DNA of 64,000 bases from Romboutsia_E sp900604535 (GCF_900604535.1 NZ_UWOT01000005.1:186001-250000); one strand, 5' to 3'. Counted from the first letter of the stretch, positions 8,685 through 17,828 are shown. Notes: generated from the letters alone by a model not told the origin. Program-made: numbers and translations.

Positions 8685-9254
8685 ATGAAAAAATATACAT
8701 GCTCTTTTATACTCATTTTTTCTTGTATGCTACTATTTTGTGCATGCTCTAAAGATAAAGCATCTACAGAAACTACAACTACTAATGATTCAACAGAAAA
8801 TAAATCTTCTAGTTTAGAAGTAATTTCACCTGATTACATAACTAGTAACAATGAAGATTCATCAGAAGTTTTCGCAAATATATATGTATCAGATATTGAT
8901 AGTGACTCAATAGTTAATAAAAAAGTAAAAGTAAATGAAATATCTTCTGAATCTATTTTAGAAGAATTAAAAAATGAAGATGTAGTTACTTCTAATACTA
9001 GTGTAAAAAGCTTTTCTACATTTGAAGATCAAGAAGATAATCTTGTAGGTGTTCTTAATTTATCCAAAGAGTTTTATAACTTTAACTTAGGCAGTGGTTT
9101 TGAATCCATGATGCTTAATTCAGTTGCAAAAACTTATATAGAAAACTTTAATTTAGATAAATTTAAAATTTTAGTTGATGATGAAGAGTATGAAAGTGGA
9201 CATATATTAATGGATAAAGATGAGTACTTCACTAAAGATTCTTTAGAAGAATAA
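8685..9254 (+). CDS. GerMN-domain lipoprotein
   Basis: A lipoprotein signal (hydrophobic core to Cys21, FCAC) is followed by a Ser/Thr/Glu-rich linker and one GerMN-like domain from about residue 62: NIYVSD, a helix with SESILEELKNED, VGVLNLSKEFYNFN, and LNSVAKTYIENFNLDKFKI. This is the order of elements in GerM-type domains of sporulation and germination proteins, although many GerMN lipoproteins have no proven spore role. The ATG follows AAGGAGG. The gene is flanked by terminators and is monocistronic. Confidence 0.7.
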   Translation: MKKYTCSFILIFSCMLLFCACSKDKASTETTTTNDSTENKSSSLEVISPDYITSNNEDSSEVFANIYVSDIDSDSIVNKKVKVNEISSESILEELKNEDVVTSNTSVKSFSTFEDQEDNLVGVLNLSKEFYNFNLGSGFESMMLNSVAKTYIENFNLDKFKILVDDEEYESGHILMDKDEYFTKDSLEE

Positions 9255-9261
9255 AATATTA

Positions 9262-9311
9262 AAGATAAAGGTTGAGCTTTAAATAAACTTTCAAAGCTCA
9301 ACCTTATTTCA
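9262..9311. terminator. Terminator between GerMN and Sel1-like genes
   Basis: A perfect 13-bp stem (9268-9280 with 9293-9305) lies between convergent genes, with T-rich sequence on both sides. Confidence 0.75.
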
Positions 9312-9313
9312 AT

Positions 9314-10135
9314 TTATTCATCTATTTTATCTTCTATATCAAAACTGTAAATTATATGGTCTATTACTTCTTCATAAACAGGATCTAGATACTTATCAAC
9401 TATAACTCTTAAATCATATACCCCCTTACTACCCTTGCTTATAAATATATAGTTACAAGTTCCATCTAATCCTTCTCCGCAAATTAATTTTCCTTCACAA
9501 TGACCATTGTTAAAACTTACAGACTCAATACATCCCATATTGTTTGCTATTCTATCTAAATTCACAGAGTATGACATGTTATTAGGTATTTCTATTAAGA
9601 ATACTTGCATTTTAATGTTAAAAAGAACATCTCCATCTAATTTGTCAATGGCTATAGTATCAAAGCATTCTTTATTTTTCGACTCTAATTTAATCCAATT
9701 TTTAGGCATATCTATTGTATATCCCAAATTACTATTTATCTTTTCATATTCAATATCAACTATCTTTTTACAAACTTCATTATCCTTATGATTCATCTCT
9801 CTTAGTAGGGCACCGGCTTTTTTATATCCATTTTTATATGAGCTTATTAAATATTTTTTGGCCTTTACTTTATCAACTTCTATTCCTATTCCATCTTTTA
9901 AAAGTCTTCCAAGTTCATATTGTGCTCCAGTATTATTATTATCTGCACACTTAGTTAAAATAGGTATAGCTTTCTTATACTCTTTCATTTTTAAAAGCTC
10001 CATTGCCCTGTCATACTCATTAATCATAGATCCTTGCTCTTCTAAAGCTTTTTTTAAAACTTCTTTTTGATGTTCTAACTCTTTTTTCCTTTTTTGCTCA
10101 TTAAACATTTCTTTAAACATCTTATTTATAGCCAT
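9314..10135 (-). CDS. Sel1/TPR-like repeat protein with uncharacterised C-terminal domain
   Basis: Residues 1-40 form a charged helix rich in Lys and Glu. Residues about 43-110 hold a TPR/Sel1-like repeat pair, with AMELLKMKEYKKAIPILTKCA followed by the Sel1 core AQYELGRLLKDGIGIEVDKVKAKKYL. From about 125 to 273 there is an alpha/beta domain beginning YEKINSNLGYTIDMPKNW that I do not recognise. No signal peptide or membrane segment is present, so the protein is probably cytoplasmic and works through protein contacts. ATG at 10135 follows GGGGGCG. Confidence 0.65.
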   Translation of the reverse strand: MAINKMFKEMFNEQKRKKELEHQKEVLKKALEEQGSMINEYDRAMELLKMKEYKKAIPILTKCADNNNTGAQYELGRLLKDGIGIEVDKVKAKKYLISSYKNGYKKAGALLREMNHKDNEVCKKIVDIEYEKINSNLGYTIDMPKNWIKLESKNKECFDTIAIDKLDGDVLFNIKMQVFLIEIPNNMSYSVNLDRIANNMGCIESVSFNNGHCEGKLICGEGLDGTCNYIFISKGSKGVYDLRVIVDKYLDPVYEEVIDHIIYSFDIEDKIDE

Positions 10136-10243
10136 ATGTTCGCCCCCATTTTAAGCTATTAATCATAATATATTTTATTTTTTTAATTTATTTATGTTAC
10201 TACAATTATTAATATGAATTTTATTTTATCAAATTAACAATTT

Positions 10244-10292
10244 TCATAAAAAAAATAAACAAGATAGTTTATATATCTATCTTGTTTATTTT
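10244..10292 (-). terminator. Terminator of the 62-aa membrane protein gene
   Basis: A 15-bp stem (10253-10267 with 10277-10291) ends in a run of T on the minus strand just after the 10298 stop. Confidence 0.8.
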
Positions 10293-10297
10293 TTTAA

Positions 10298-10486
10298 TTA
10301 TTCTTTTACAATATCTATACCACCAAGTAATATATGTGCCACTCCTAATCCTAAAAGAAAAGTTCCCGTTAAACTTAAGTAATCATTTCCTTTGCACATC
10401 TGGCACTTACTTTGATTACAGTCTATAACTATGCCTGCTGTTGTTACTAAAGTTCCTAATGCTACTGGTAATAATCCTTTTTTCAT
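10298..10486 (-). CDS. Small membrane protein with CxxC-type cysteines, 62 aa
   Basis: Two hydrophobic helices (residues about 4-22 and 38-57) flank a short loop with three cysteines, DCNQSKCQMCKGN. This suggests a two-pass membrane hairpin with a possible metal or disulfide loop. ATG follows AGGAGG 7 bases upstream, and a clean terminator follows, so it is a real small gene. I do not recognise a family. Confidence 0.65.
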   Translation of the reverse strand: MKKGLLPVALGTLVTTAGIVIDCNQSKCQMCKGNDYLSLTGTFLLGLGVAHILLGGIDIVKE

Positions 10487-10504
10487 GGGTGTTTCCTCCT
10501 TAAA

Positions 10505-10520
10505 TGATTTAATTAAATCA
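10505..10520. promoter_or_regulatory. 16-bp perfect palindrome upstream of the 62-aa gene
   Basis: TGATTTAATTAAATCA is fully self-complementary and lies just upstream of the ribosome site of the minus-strand gene. It could be an operator, although AT-rich palindromes arise easily here. Confidence 0.35.
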
Positions 10521-10683
10521 CTTATAGTTTTTACTTATAGACTGATTTATATAAATAGGAATTAATTTATAAATAGTAATTATAAACCATTAAATACTTA
10601 GAATAATCAACTGTTTTTTAACATCTCATAAATATAAATATTTATATGGAAAATTTAAAACATTATTATTTTCAAATAAAATG

Positions 10684-10712
10684 TTGACTTTTTATACCAA
10701 TTATTTTATATT
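10684..10712 (+). promoter_or_regulatory. Sigma-A promoter of the T-box/yjiH unit
   Basis: TTGACT (10684-10689) and TATATT (10707-10712) are separated by 17 bases, about 30 bases before the T-box stem I. Confidence 0.75.
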
Positions 10713-10740
10713 AATATCTAACAAGTCAATATTTTAAATT

Positions 10741-10978
10741 CTGTGAAAAAGAGAGTATATTAAATGAATTTTATAGAGAGCTAAGGATGGTGGAAGCTTA
10801 GCATTGAAGTTTAATTGAAGAGAGCTTTGGAGAATATTATTTGAAATTATTAGTATGATAATAGGTCATCTCGCCTTAAGAGATTTGAGTGGTTAAAATT
10901 ATAATTTGCATAATTTTGACAATGAGAGTGGTAACGCGGATATTTCGTCTCTTGGTTTTATAACCAAGGGACTTTTTT
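10741..10978 (+). promoter_or_regulatory. T-box leader (probable Arg specifier AGA) with terminator
   Basis: Stem I contains the GAGAGTA loop-E style segment (10751-10757), the distal AAGGATGGTGGAAGC loop, and a specifier bulge after TTTAAT/ATTAAA pairing. I read the specifier as AGA (10821-10823) by analogy with the base helix AAAG/CTTT; a Glu reading (GAG) one base earlier is possible. The T-box core GAGTGGTAACGCGG is at 10926-10939. The terminator is GTCTCTTGGTT (10947-10957) with AACCAAGGGAC (10962-10972) and six T. Uncharged tRNA should bind the specifier and T-box and prevent termination, switching on the YjiH gene when the amino acid is short. Confidence 0.9.
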
Positions 10979-11056
10979 AATATAAAGAATTAATTTATTT
11001 TGCAAAATAGAATTTAATCGTTTTTATTTATAATTATTAATTAGGAGGAAATTATT

Positions 11057-12436
11057 ATGGAAAAAACAATTCAATCTAATGTTGAATCAAAAAATGTTAA
11101 TTTATTTAAGTTTTTAATACCATCATTATTAGGACTATTTTTATTTGTTATACCAATGCCTTATGGAAGTTTTGTTCCTTTAGAAGGTTTATCATCTTTC
11201 AATATAGGTATAGGATTCTTAGCTGAACTTATCAAAATAGCTGGAGCTAATTATTTAGAAAGTATTGCTTTAGTTGTAATAGTGACATCAGCTATATTAT
11301 CTATACTTAGCAAGTTTATAAATATAAAAAATGAATTTTTAAGAGATTTATTAAATGTTTCACCATTTTGGTTAATATGTAGAATACTTGGTGCAATATT
11401 TATAACTATGACTTTATTTAATGTAGGACCTGAGTTTATAAAATCAGAATTAACTGGTGCTACTATGATTGGTTTACTTCCTAGTCTTCTTGCAATATTC
11501 TTAGTATCAGGATTTTTATTACCACTAGTTGTTGACTTTGGTCTTATGGATTTATTTGGTACAGTAATATCTAAGTTTATGTATAACTTATTCAAAGTTC
11601 CTGGTCGTTCTGCAATTGATGCTGTTTCTTCTTGGTTAGGAGATGGTACTTTAGGAATTATGATAACTAATACTCAATATAAACAAGGGTTTTATACGGC
11701 AAAAGAAGCTGCTATAATATCAGTTTGTTTCTCATTAGTATCACTACCTTTCTCAACGGTAATAGCTGATCAACTTGGATTTATGCCATTATTTGTTCCT
11801 TTTTATGGAACAGTATGTTTAGCATCATTAGCTTGTGCTTTAATTATGCCTCGTATATATCCATTGAAAGGATTTAATGATAAAACTTATAACAATGTAC
11901 CTCATTTAAAAGAAGATATTATTCCCGAAGGTGTTAATACTTTTAAATTTGGTTTTGAAAAAGCAATGAAGAGAGCTGAAAATGCTCCAACAGTAAAAAG
12001 CATATTAGTAAACGGATGTAAAACTGTTATAGATATGTATTTAGGACTACTTCCTTTAGTTATGGCTTGGGGAACTTTAGCTTTAATCGTAGCTGAATTC
12101 ACTCCATTCTTTAACATAATATCAATACCAGTAGTATTTATACTAAAACTTCTTCAAATACCTGATGCTAGTGCTGCTGCTCCTGCTGTTTTAGTAGGAT
12201 TTACAGATATGTTCTTACCATCAATAATGGTATCTGGATCTGATATAAGTCCTGTAACACAATTTATAATAGGTGTTTTATCTATAACTCAATTAATCTA
12301 CTTAACTGAAACTGGTGCAGTTATATTAAAATCTGATATTCCACTTAAATTAAAGGATTTATTCGTAATATTTTTAATAAGAACTGCAATAGCTCTACCA
12401 ATAATAACAGTAGTTGCAAAACTTATAATTAAATAA
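11057..12436 (+). CDS. yjiH: YjiH-family membrane protein (nucleoside-recognition/Gate fold), T-box controlled
   Basis: The 459-residue protein has about ten hydrophobic helices. It has the YjiH/Gate layout, including LPLVVDFGLMDLFG, RSAIDAVSSWLGDGTLGI, and the C-terminal TDMFLPSIMVSGSDISP and LTETGAVILKSDIPL stretches. The family is thought to be inner-membrane transporters, with substrate mostly unproven. Control by an amino-acid T-box immediately upstream argues that it moves an amino acid or peptide, arginine if the specifier is read correctly. ATG follows AGGAGGAAA. A decayed homologue lies at 33.5-34.8 kb. Confidence 0.85.
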   Translation: MEKTIQSNVESKNVNLFKFLIPSLLGLFLFVIPMPYGSFVPLEGLSSFNIGIGFLAELIKIAGANYLESIALVVIVTSAILSILSKFINIKNEFLRDLLNVSPFWLICRILGAIFITMTLFNVGPEFIKSELTGATMIGLLPSLLAIFLVSGFLLPLVVDFGLMDLFGTVISKFMYNLFKVPGRSAIDAVSSWLGDGTLGIMITNTQYKQGFYTAKEAAIISVCFSLVSLPFSTVIADQLGFMPLFVPFYGTVCLASLACALIMPRIYPLKGFNDKTYNNVPHLKEDIIPEGVNTFKFGFEKAMKRAENAPTVKSILVNGCKTVIDMYLGLLPLVMAWGTLALIVAEFTPFFNIISIPVVFILKLLQIPDASAAAPAVLVGFTDMFLPSIMVSGSDISPVTQFIIGVLSITQLIYLTETGAVILKSDIPLKLKDLFVIFLIRTAIALPIITVVAKLIIK

Positions 12437-12477
12437 AAAAAGGCTATATTTTATATAAAATATAGCCTTTTTTTATT
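12434..12477 (+). terminator. Terminator of yjiH
   Basis: A 13-bp stem (12441-12453 with 12456-12468), extended by A/T pairs, ends in seven T. Confidence 0.85.
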
Positions 12478-12593
12478 TAATTTGCTTATATTTTTATACA
12501 AATAAATCTTAACTGTATTTACACTAGTATTTACTCTAGTGTATTATATATCTATATAAATGAAAAATAAATGAAAATAAAAAGGGGTGCACT

Positions 12594-13235
12594 ATGAATA
12601 ACTTATTAAAAGAATTAGAAATATTAAAAAATAACTTAGATAATTTACCAAATTTAAATATATCTACAATAGATCTTAGTAAAACTGAGTTATTTATAAT
12701 AGATATGAATAATGGATTTGCAAAAGGAGGTGCTTTATATTCACCTAGAATAGAAGCTCTTATTAATCCTATTTCAAATATTACAGAAAAACTTTCTTCT
12801 AGATTACATAGATTAGTTGCTTTTAGCGATACTCACAGTGAAGATTGCCTAGAATTTTCTAATTACCCTATTCACTGTCTAGAAAATGATACTGAAAGTG
12901 AAGTAATAGATGAATTAAAATCTATAGAAAATCTTCAGATATTACCTAAAAACTCTACTAATGGATTTTTTGCATTAGGTGAAATTAACTTTGATGGTGT
13001 AGATAATATAATAATAGTTGGAGACTGTACAGATATATGTATATATCAATTTGCAGTTACCTTAAAAACTTATTTTATTCATAATAACATTAATAAAAAT
13101 ATTATTGTTCCAGTTGAATTAGTAGATACATATGATATTCCTAATGTACACTGTGGAGATTTATCAAATATTGTTTTCTTAAACAGTATGATTCAAAATG
13201 GAATTAAAGTTGTTAAAAATATTGTAATAGATTAA
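12594..13235 (+). CDS. Isochorismatase/nicotinamidase-fold cysteine hydrolase
   Basis: The catalytic triad of the family is visible: Asp37 in LFIIDMNNGF, Lys119 in LPKNS, and Cys149 in VGDCTDIC. A metal-ligand-like SDTHS follows the Asp as in nicotinamidases. Members hydrolyse amides such as nicotinamide, ureidoacrylate or carbamoyl-sarcosine, or vinyl ethers such as isochorismate. The extra N-terminal helix of about 25 residues matches clostridial nicotinamidase-like members. ATG lies after AAGGGGTG. It is a single-gene unit ending in a hairpin. Confidence 0.85.
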   Translation: MNNLLKELEILKNNLDNLPNLNISTIDLSKTELFIIDMNNGFAKGGALYSPRIEALINPISNITEKLSSRLHRLVAFSDTHSEDCLEFSNYPIHCLENDTESEVIDELKSIENLQILPKNSTNGFFALGEINFDGVDNIIIVGDCTDICIYQFAVTLKTYFIHNNINKNIIVPVELVDTYDIPNVHCGDLSNIVFLNSMIQNGIKVVKNIVID

Positions 13236-13236
13236 T

Positions 13237-13272
13237 AAAAATGGATGAACTTTATGGTTCATCCATTTTTTA
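13237..13272. terminator. Shared terminator, isochorismatase-fold and DUF3867 genes
   Basis: A 14-bp stem (13237-13250 with 13257-13270) carries T/A runs on both flanks between convergent genes. Confidence 0.8.
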
Positions 13273-13863
13273 TTAATAATCATATTCTGTGTAGTTTTCA
13301 CAAAGTACAACTCTTATTTTATTATTAAACATGTTTTTGTATGATAATAAAAACTCATTTAACTCTGCATCCATTAAGTTTATTTTCTTATTACTAAAAA
13401 GCATAACTTTTTCTTGATCTATAACTATATTAATATCATTAGTGTCATTTTTTATAGTAGCACTTATACAACTTTTAGGTTGTATTTTAGTTCCATATCT
13501 TTCATAGAACCCTGCAGCTTTTTTTATATTATTTAATTGATCCTCACTCATATTAGTAGGATCTAAATTTCCCATATTTATTGTAGATGGATCTATACCA
13601 AAGCTTTTTAATTGATTTTCAACTTCGTTCGGATCCATTCCATATCTCTCCATGAATTTTTTTTGTATATTCATAAACTTCTCTTGTGATATATTATTAT
13701 CCTTCATATAATCAAATATCTTTCTAGAAAATTCAGACATACTCATGCTTCCATCCATCACAGAAAAATATAAATTATATATATATTGCTCAAATTTATC
13801 TACATCTGTATCTTTTACTTTATTTTTTAGTTCATTAAAATCGATTATTCTATCATCAGACAT
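13273..13863 (-). CDS. DUF3867-family protein
   Basis: The N-terminal half (DDRIIDFNELKNKVKD, then YIYNLYFSVMDGSMSMSEFS, and KFMERYGMDPNEVENQLKSFG) matches the clostridial DUF3867 family. The C-terminal third is a small beta-rich region. It has no signal peptide or membrane segment. The family has no known function. I start at the ATG at 13863, 7 bases after AGGAGG; the earlier TTG at 13881 would place that ribosome site inside the gene. Confidence 0.75.
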   Translation of the reverse strand: MSDDRIIDFNELKNKVKDTDVDKFEQYIYNLYFSVMDGSMSMSEFSRKIFDYMKDNNISQEKFMNIQKKFMERYGMDPNEVENQLKSFGIDPSTINMGNLDPTNMSEDQLNNIKKAAGFYERYGTKIQPKSCISATIKNDTNDINIVIDQEKVMLFSNKKINLMDAELNEFLLSYKNMFNNKIRVVLCENYTEYDY

Positions 13864-13963
13864 ATCTATTCCTCCTAGCAAAAGTTTTACTTGTATAAGA
13901 TTATATCATACTTAAGACAAATAAATATATATTCATATCTTTTTATAATAAATTTATTTTAAA

Positions 13964-14875
13964 TTATTTTTTATTAAATATTATACTACACTCATCTGCA
14001 TCTATTTTACACTTAATGCCAAAAGGAATTGTCACTATAGGCTTACAATGTCCTGATTTAATATTATATAAAGTTGGCTTTTTATATCTATTAGCAATTT
14101 CAACTAATAAATCAATAAGGTCACAATCTTGTTTAGTACTTTTTCTACAATCATTAAAATCGCCAAATATGATTCCATTACAGTCATCAAATTTCTTTGC
14201 TAAACTTAAATGGTTTAATAATCTATCTACTCTATATATATATTCTCCAACTTCTTCTATAAATAATATTTTGCCCCTTGTATCAATTTCATATTCTGTG
14301 CCTAAACTACAAGCTATCATAGATAAATTACCACCAATTATATCGCCACTGGCTTTACCTTTATATAAAGATTTTATTGAATCTTTACAAGGATTTTTAA
14401 GTATTAATTCATCTTTAAAATTAATACACTCAATTAAGGATTTATATGAAAAATCATCCCATTTGTTAACTGTATTTGCCATAATTCCATGATATGTTAC
14501 TAAGTCACACTTTTTATTAAATGCTATATGAAGTGCTGTTATATCAGAAAACCCTATAAATACTTTAGGATTATTTTTTATTATATCATAATTTATCAAG
14601 TTTAATATTCTACTAGTCCCATATCCTCCTCGAAGACACATTATTGCATCTATATCAGTATCTAAGAACATATTTTCTAAATCAGAAGCTCTTATTTCAT
14701 CATTACCTGCTAAGTATCCTCTATAAGTTAAATAACAACTCTTACCTATTTTAACTTTATATCCATAACTTTCAATTCCTAATTTAATTTCATTAATTGT
14801 ATATTCTCTTAAATCTCCAGATGGAGCGATTATTCCTATAGTATCACCTTTTTTAAGATTTTTAGGTATATTCAA
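13964..14875 (-). CDS. LD-carboxypeptidase, peptidase family S66
   Basis: The family catalytic residues are in place: nucleophile Ser110 in IGFSD after CLRGGYGTSRIL, Glu in LFIEEVGE (about 207-208), and His276 in SGHCKPI. S66 enzymes remove the terminal D-amino acid from murein tetrapeptides during recycling, and the MccF branch cleaves microcin C-like compounds. The 303-residue length is normal, and there is no signal peptide, so it acts in the cytoplasm. Start is TTG at 14875, 8 bases after GGGAGG. It is divergent from the D-aminopeptidase gene, which also acts on D-amino-acid peptides. Confidence 0.9.
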   Translation of the reverse strand: MNIPKNLKKGDTIGIIAPSGDLREYTINEIKLGIESYGYKVKIGKSCYLTYRGYLAGNDEIRASDLENMFLDTDIDAIMCLRGGYGTSRILNLINYDIIKNNPKVFIGFSDITALHIAFNKKCDLVTYHGIMANTVNKWDDFSYKSLIECINFKDELILKNPCKDSIKSLYKGKASGDIIGGNLSMIACSLGTEYEIDTRGKILFIEEVGEYIYRVDRLLNHLSLAKKFDDCNGIIFGDFNDCRKSTKQDCDLIDLLVEIANRYKKPTLYNIKSGHCKPIVTIPFGIKCKIDADECSIIFNKK

Positions 14876-14990
14876 ACCTTACTCCTCCCTTATTTAATTA
14901 CTAGTTTATATTTGGTCATAAATATTCTATACTTTAAATTAAGATGATATTACTAATATAGTCTTAATTTTTAAGAATTGGAGGTATATT

Positions 14991-15785
14991 ATGAAGATCT
15001 ATATAAGCGCTGATATTGAAGGTACTTGCGGTATTGTAGATTGGAATGAGACTGAACTTGAACATAATTTATCAACATATAGTAAACAACAAATGACTCA
15101 AGAAGTTAATGCTGCTTGTCTTGGAATAAATGAAATTGAAAAAAGTGATATATTAATTAAAGATGCTCATGATAGTGGCCGAAATATTAACCCAATGAAA
15201 TTACCTGAAAATATAAAAATTCTTCGAGGATGGACGAAAGACCCTCATGTTATGATGGCTGGTATAGATAAAAGCTTTGACGCATCCTTGTTTATAGGAT
15301 ATCATAGCCCTGCTACATTTAATGGAAATCCACTTTCTCATACTTTAGATACTCAATTTGAATATATAAAAATAAATGATTCTATAGCTTCTGAATTTAC
15401 AATCAATTCTTATACTAGTTTATATTATAATGTCCCTGTTGCTTTTTTAAGTGGAGATGAAATGTTATGCCGTCATGCAAAACAGTTAACCCCTAACATA
15501 ATTACAGTTCCAGTTTCAAAAGGAATTGGTAATAGTTCTATATCAATACATCCATACCTTGCTCTAAAAAACATTAAACTAGGTGTGAAAGAAGCTCTAT
15601 CAGGAGACTTATCTCGACATTTAATAAAGCTACCAAAACATTTTAAAGTCGAAATTAAATATAAAGAACACTATAAAGCTTTTAAAGCATCTTTTTATCC
15701 TAATGTGAAATCAGTAGATTCTCAAACTATATTATTTGAAAGTAATGATTACTATGAAGTTTTAAGAATGTTGTTATTCATATAA
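14991..15785 (+). CDS. dppA: M55-family D-aminopeptidase (DppA-like)
   Basis: The zinc ligands of DppA are conserved: Asp8 and Glu10 in ISADIEGTCGI, His60 in DAHDSGRN, His105 in GYHSP and a Glu near residue 135. DppA releases N-terminal D-amino acids, notably D-Ala, from short peptides and may help recycle peptidoglycan peptides. Its divergent neighbour is an LD-carboxypeptidase, which suits that role. ATG follows TTGGAGG. No terminator is obvious before the next gene 80 bases downstream. Confidence 0.88.
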   Translation: MKIYISADIEGTCGIVDWNETELEHNLSTYSKQQMTQEVNAACLGINEIEKSDILIKDAHDSGRNINPMKLPENIKILRGWTKDPHVMMAGIDKSFDASLFIGYHSPATFNGNPLSHTLDTQFEYIKINDSIASEFTINSYTSLYYNVPVAFLSGDEMLCRHAKQLTPNIITVPVSKGIGNSSISIHPYLALKNIKLGVKEALSGDLSRHLIKLPKHFKVEIKYKEHYKAFKASFYPNVKSVDSQTILFESNDYYEVLRMLLFI

Positions 15786-15868
15786 ATTATTTAAACTTTT
15801 TAATATTTTTATGTAATTTTCTCTTCCATTTATAGTAAACTATTATATAGTATAGTTAGACTTGAGGA

Positions 15869-16330
15869 GTGATTAAAATAAATAAAAAATATAAAATTCC
15901 TTTTTTTGAAATCCTTTCTTTGATTTTATTTTTTATAGTATTTTTCGGAATATCGTTTGTAATATTTACCTTTGTAGGTATTGGATTTTTGTCTTTTTTA
16001 GGCTTTGAATATAAATCAGTTGGCTCTGTAATACTATTTTTTGCGATTTATTTCTTAATTGGAAGTCCTATAGATTTTCTATGTACTTCTTTTTTAGATA
16101 TTTTTAGGTATGTAAATAAATTACCTTATAAAGCTTATAAGATTATTGAATCTTTAATTGATATATTACTAACCTTTATCACTGTAAATATTATAGATTT
16201 ATTTATGAATTCTATAAGCATACCTACACATACAGAAATATTATTTGCCATATTATCTTATCTATTATCAGAATGCGTAGACGTATTTGATATAGGAAAA
16301 AATAAAGACTCTAGCGAAGATGATAAATAA
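15869..16330 (+). CDS. YrvL-like membrane protein with non-standard start
   Basis: Four hydrophobic helices, with the second pair after SPIDFLCTSFLDI, match the YrvL family, whose B. subtilis member is a membrane regulator of oxdC. The C-terminus is acidic and cytoplasmic-looking. The only conventional start in frame is the GTG at 15869, but it overlaps the ribosome site GAGGAG (15864-15869). The codon at the right distance, 8 bases on, is ATA at 15878, and there is no ATG for over 100 residues. See the finding on ATA starts. Confidence 0.65.
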   Translation: MIKINKKYKIPFFEILSLILFFIVFFGISFVIFTFVGIGFLSFLGFEYKSVGSVILFFAIYFLIGSPIDFLCTSFLDIFRYVNKLPYKAYKIIESLIDILLTFITVNIIDLFMNSISIPTHTEILFAILSYLLSECVDVFDIGKNKDSSEDDK

Positions 16331-16332
16331 AT

Positions 16333-16391
16333 AAAAAAGTAAGTTATAAAATAGGTCTTAGTTAGCTAATTTTTATAACTTACTTTTTTTT
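16333..16391. terminator. Shared terminator, YrvL-like and oxidoreductase genes
   Basis: Long stem with arms AAGTAAGTTATAAA and its complement around a ~20-base loop, T-rich on both sides. Confidence 0.75.
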
Positions 16392-16393
16392 AT

Positions 16394-17671
16394 TTAAAAT
16401 AAAGTATCTTCTATTTCGCTTGTCATGTCTATTGCATCTTTTAAGAATTCATCTATATATATAACCTGCTCACTTACTCTTGAATACTCTGATGCAAATG
16501 CCATTATATGACTTTCTATAGATTCCTTAATACTATTATCAATCTTTTCATTTATAATTAAATCTATAAAATGCTTAATAAGATTTTTATCTCCACCACC
16601 ATGACTTAAATCATTTTTACCAAGCTTTAATACTTCCTCTTTTATATCTCCAAACTTTTTAATTCGTATTTCATTTTCCTTAAAATTACCACCAACTTCA
16701 CCATGTGTAAACATAAGTTTTATAGTCCTAGTACATTCTTTAGTAAATGCTGATAAGTTAAATGTTGCTGTTACATCATTTTCAAACTCTATAATACTTA
16801 CCATATTATCAACTACATTATTATCACATCTATATACACATCTTCCATATGGACCTTTTTTTAAAATTGTATCTAGATTTTCTTTTGTTGGATTTATATG
16901 TACTGCATTATTCATCATTCTTTCATTTTCTAAATATATTTTTTTACATGAATAAGGGCAATTTTCTTCTTCACTACATCTATAACAACTTTCACTCATA
17001 GTTAATTTAAAGTTATCACTATTAAAATGTTTTAAACTTCCAAATGAGGCAATCTTTCTACATTTACTTCCTGTAAGATATAATAGTATATCTAAGTCAT
17101 GACAGCTTTTAGTCAACATTAGAGGTCCTGTATCACTACTATTTCTCCAGTTACCTCTTACATAACTATGTGCAAAGTGAAAATAACCTATATTTTCATT
17201 ATGTTGTATACTTACTAGCGCTCCTAATTCCTTACTATCTATTATTTCTTTTAACTTCTTAAAAAACTCTGTATATCTTAGCACATGACAAGTCATAAAT
17301 ACTTTATCAGTATATTTTTCTGCTAGCTCTTTTATATGTACTAATCCATCTAAACTATTAGCCATAGGTTTTTCTAAAAGAACATGATATCCTTTTTCTA
17401 AAGCTAACTTTGCTAGATTAAAATGTCTATCGTCATTAGTTGCTATTATTATTGCATCAGCTATTTTTTCTTTTTCAAAAAGTTCTTCTGCACTTTCAAA
17501 TACATTTTCTTCTTTTAAATTATACTTCTTAGAAAATAAATCGCGTCTTCCCTTTTTAGTTTCTGCTACAGCCACTATTTCACAAACTTCTTGATTTTCA
17601 AAAATATACGGAGCATATGCATAAGTCCCTCTTACTCCTGCACCTACTACTGCAACTTTTACTTTTTTCAT
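16394..17671 (-). CDS. Gfo/Idh/MocA-family NAD(P)-dependent oxidoreductase
   Basis: The N-terminal Rossmann fold has VAVVGAGVRG and the family motif LLEKPMA near residue 98-104. The C-terminal half has the expected beta-sheet domain, with SCHDLDIL as the substrate/catalytic segment. An unusual insertion near residues 228-246 holds a cysteine cluster (CYRCSEEENCPYSC), which looks like a structural metal site seen in some subgroups. Members oxidise or reduce sugars, inositols or glycosides, and the substrate here is open. ATG at 17671 follows AAGGGGA. It is divergent from ridA. Confidence 0.85.
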   Translation of the reverse strand: MKKVKVAVVGAGVRGTYAYAPYIFENQEVCEIVAVAETKKGRRDLFSKKYNLKEENVFESAEELFEKEKIADAIIIATNDDRHFNLAKLALEKGYHVLLEKPMANSLDGLVHIKELAEKYTDKVFMTCHVLRYTEFFKKLKEIIDSKELGALVSIQHNENIGYFHFAHSYVRGNWRNSSDTGPLMLTKSCHDLDILLYLTGSKCRKIASFGSLKHFNSDNFKLTMSESCYRCSEEENCPYSCKKIYLENERMMNNAVHINPTKENLDTILKKGPYGRCVYRCDNNVVDNMVSIIEFENDVTATFNLSAFTKECTRTIKLMFTHGEVGGNFKENEIRIKKFGDIKEEVLKLGKNDLSHGGGDKNLIKHFIDLIINEKIDNSIKESIESHIMAFASEYSRVSEQVIYIDEFLKDAIDMTSEIEDTLF

Positions 17672-17828
17672 ATCTATTCCCCTTTTCTATAATACAACAA
17701 TAAAATTATATTACTTACCCCTACAAAGTTATTATAGTATATTTTCAATTTATACAGTCTAGATTAATATACTAATTTGTATTATAATTTTATTTACACA
17801 AAAATGATTTAACATTAGGAGGTTTTTT

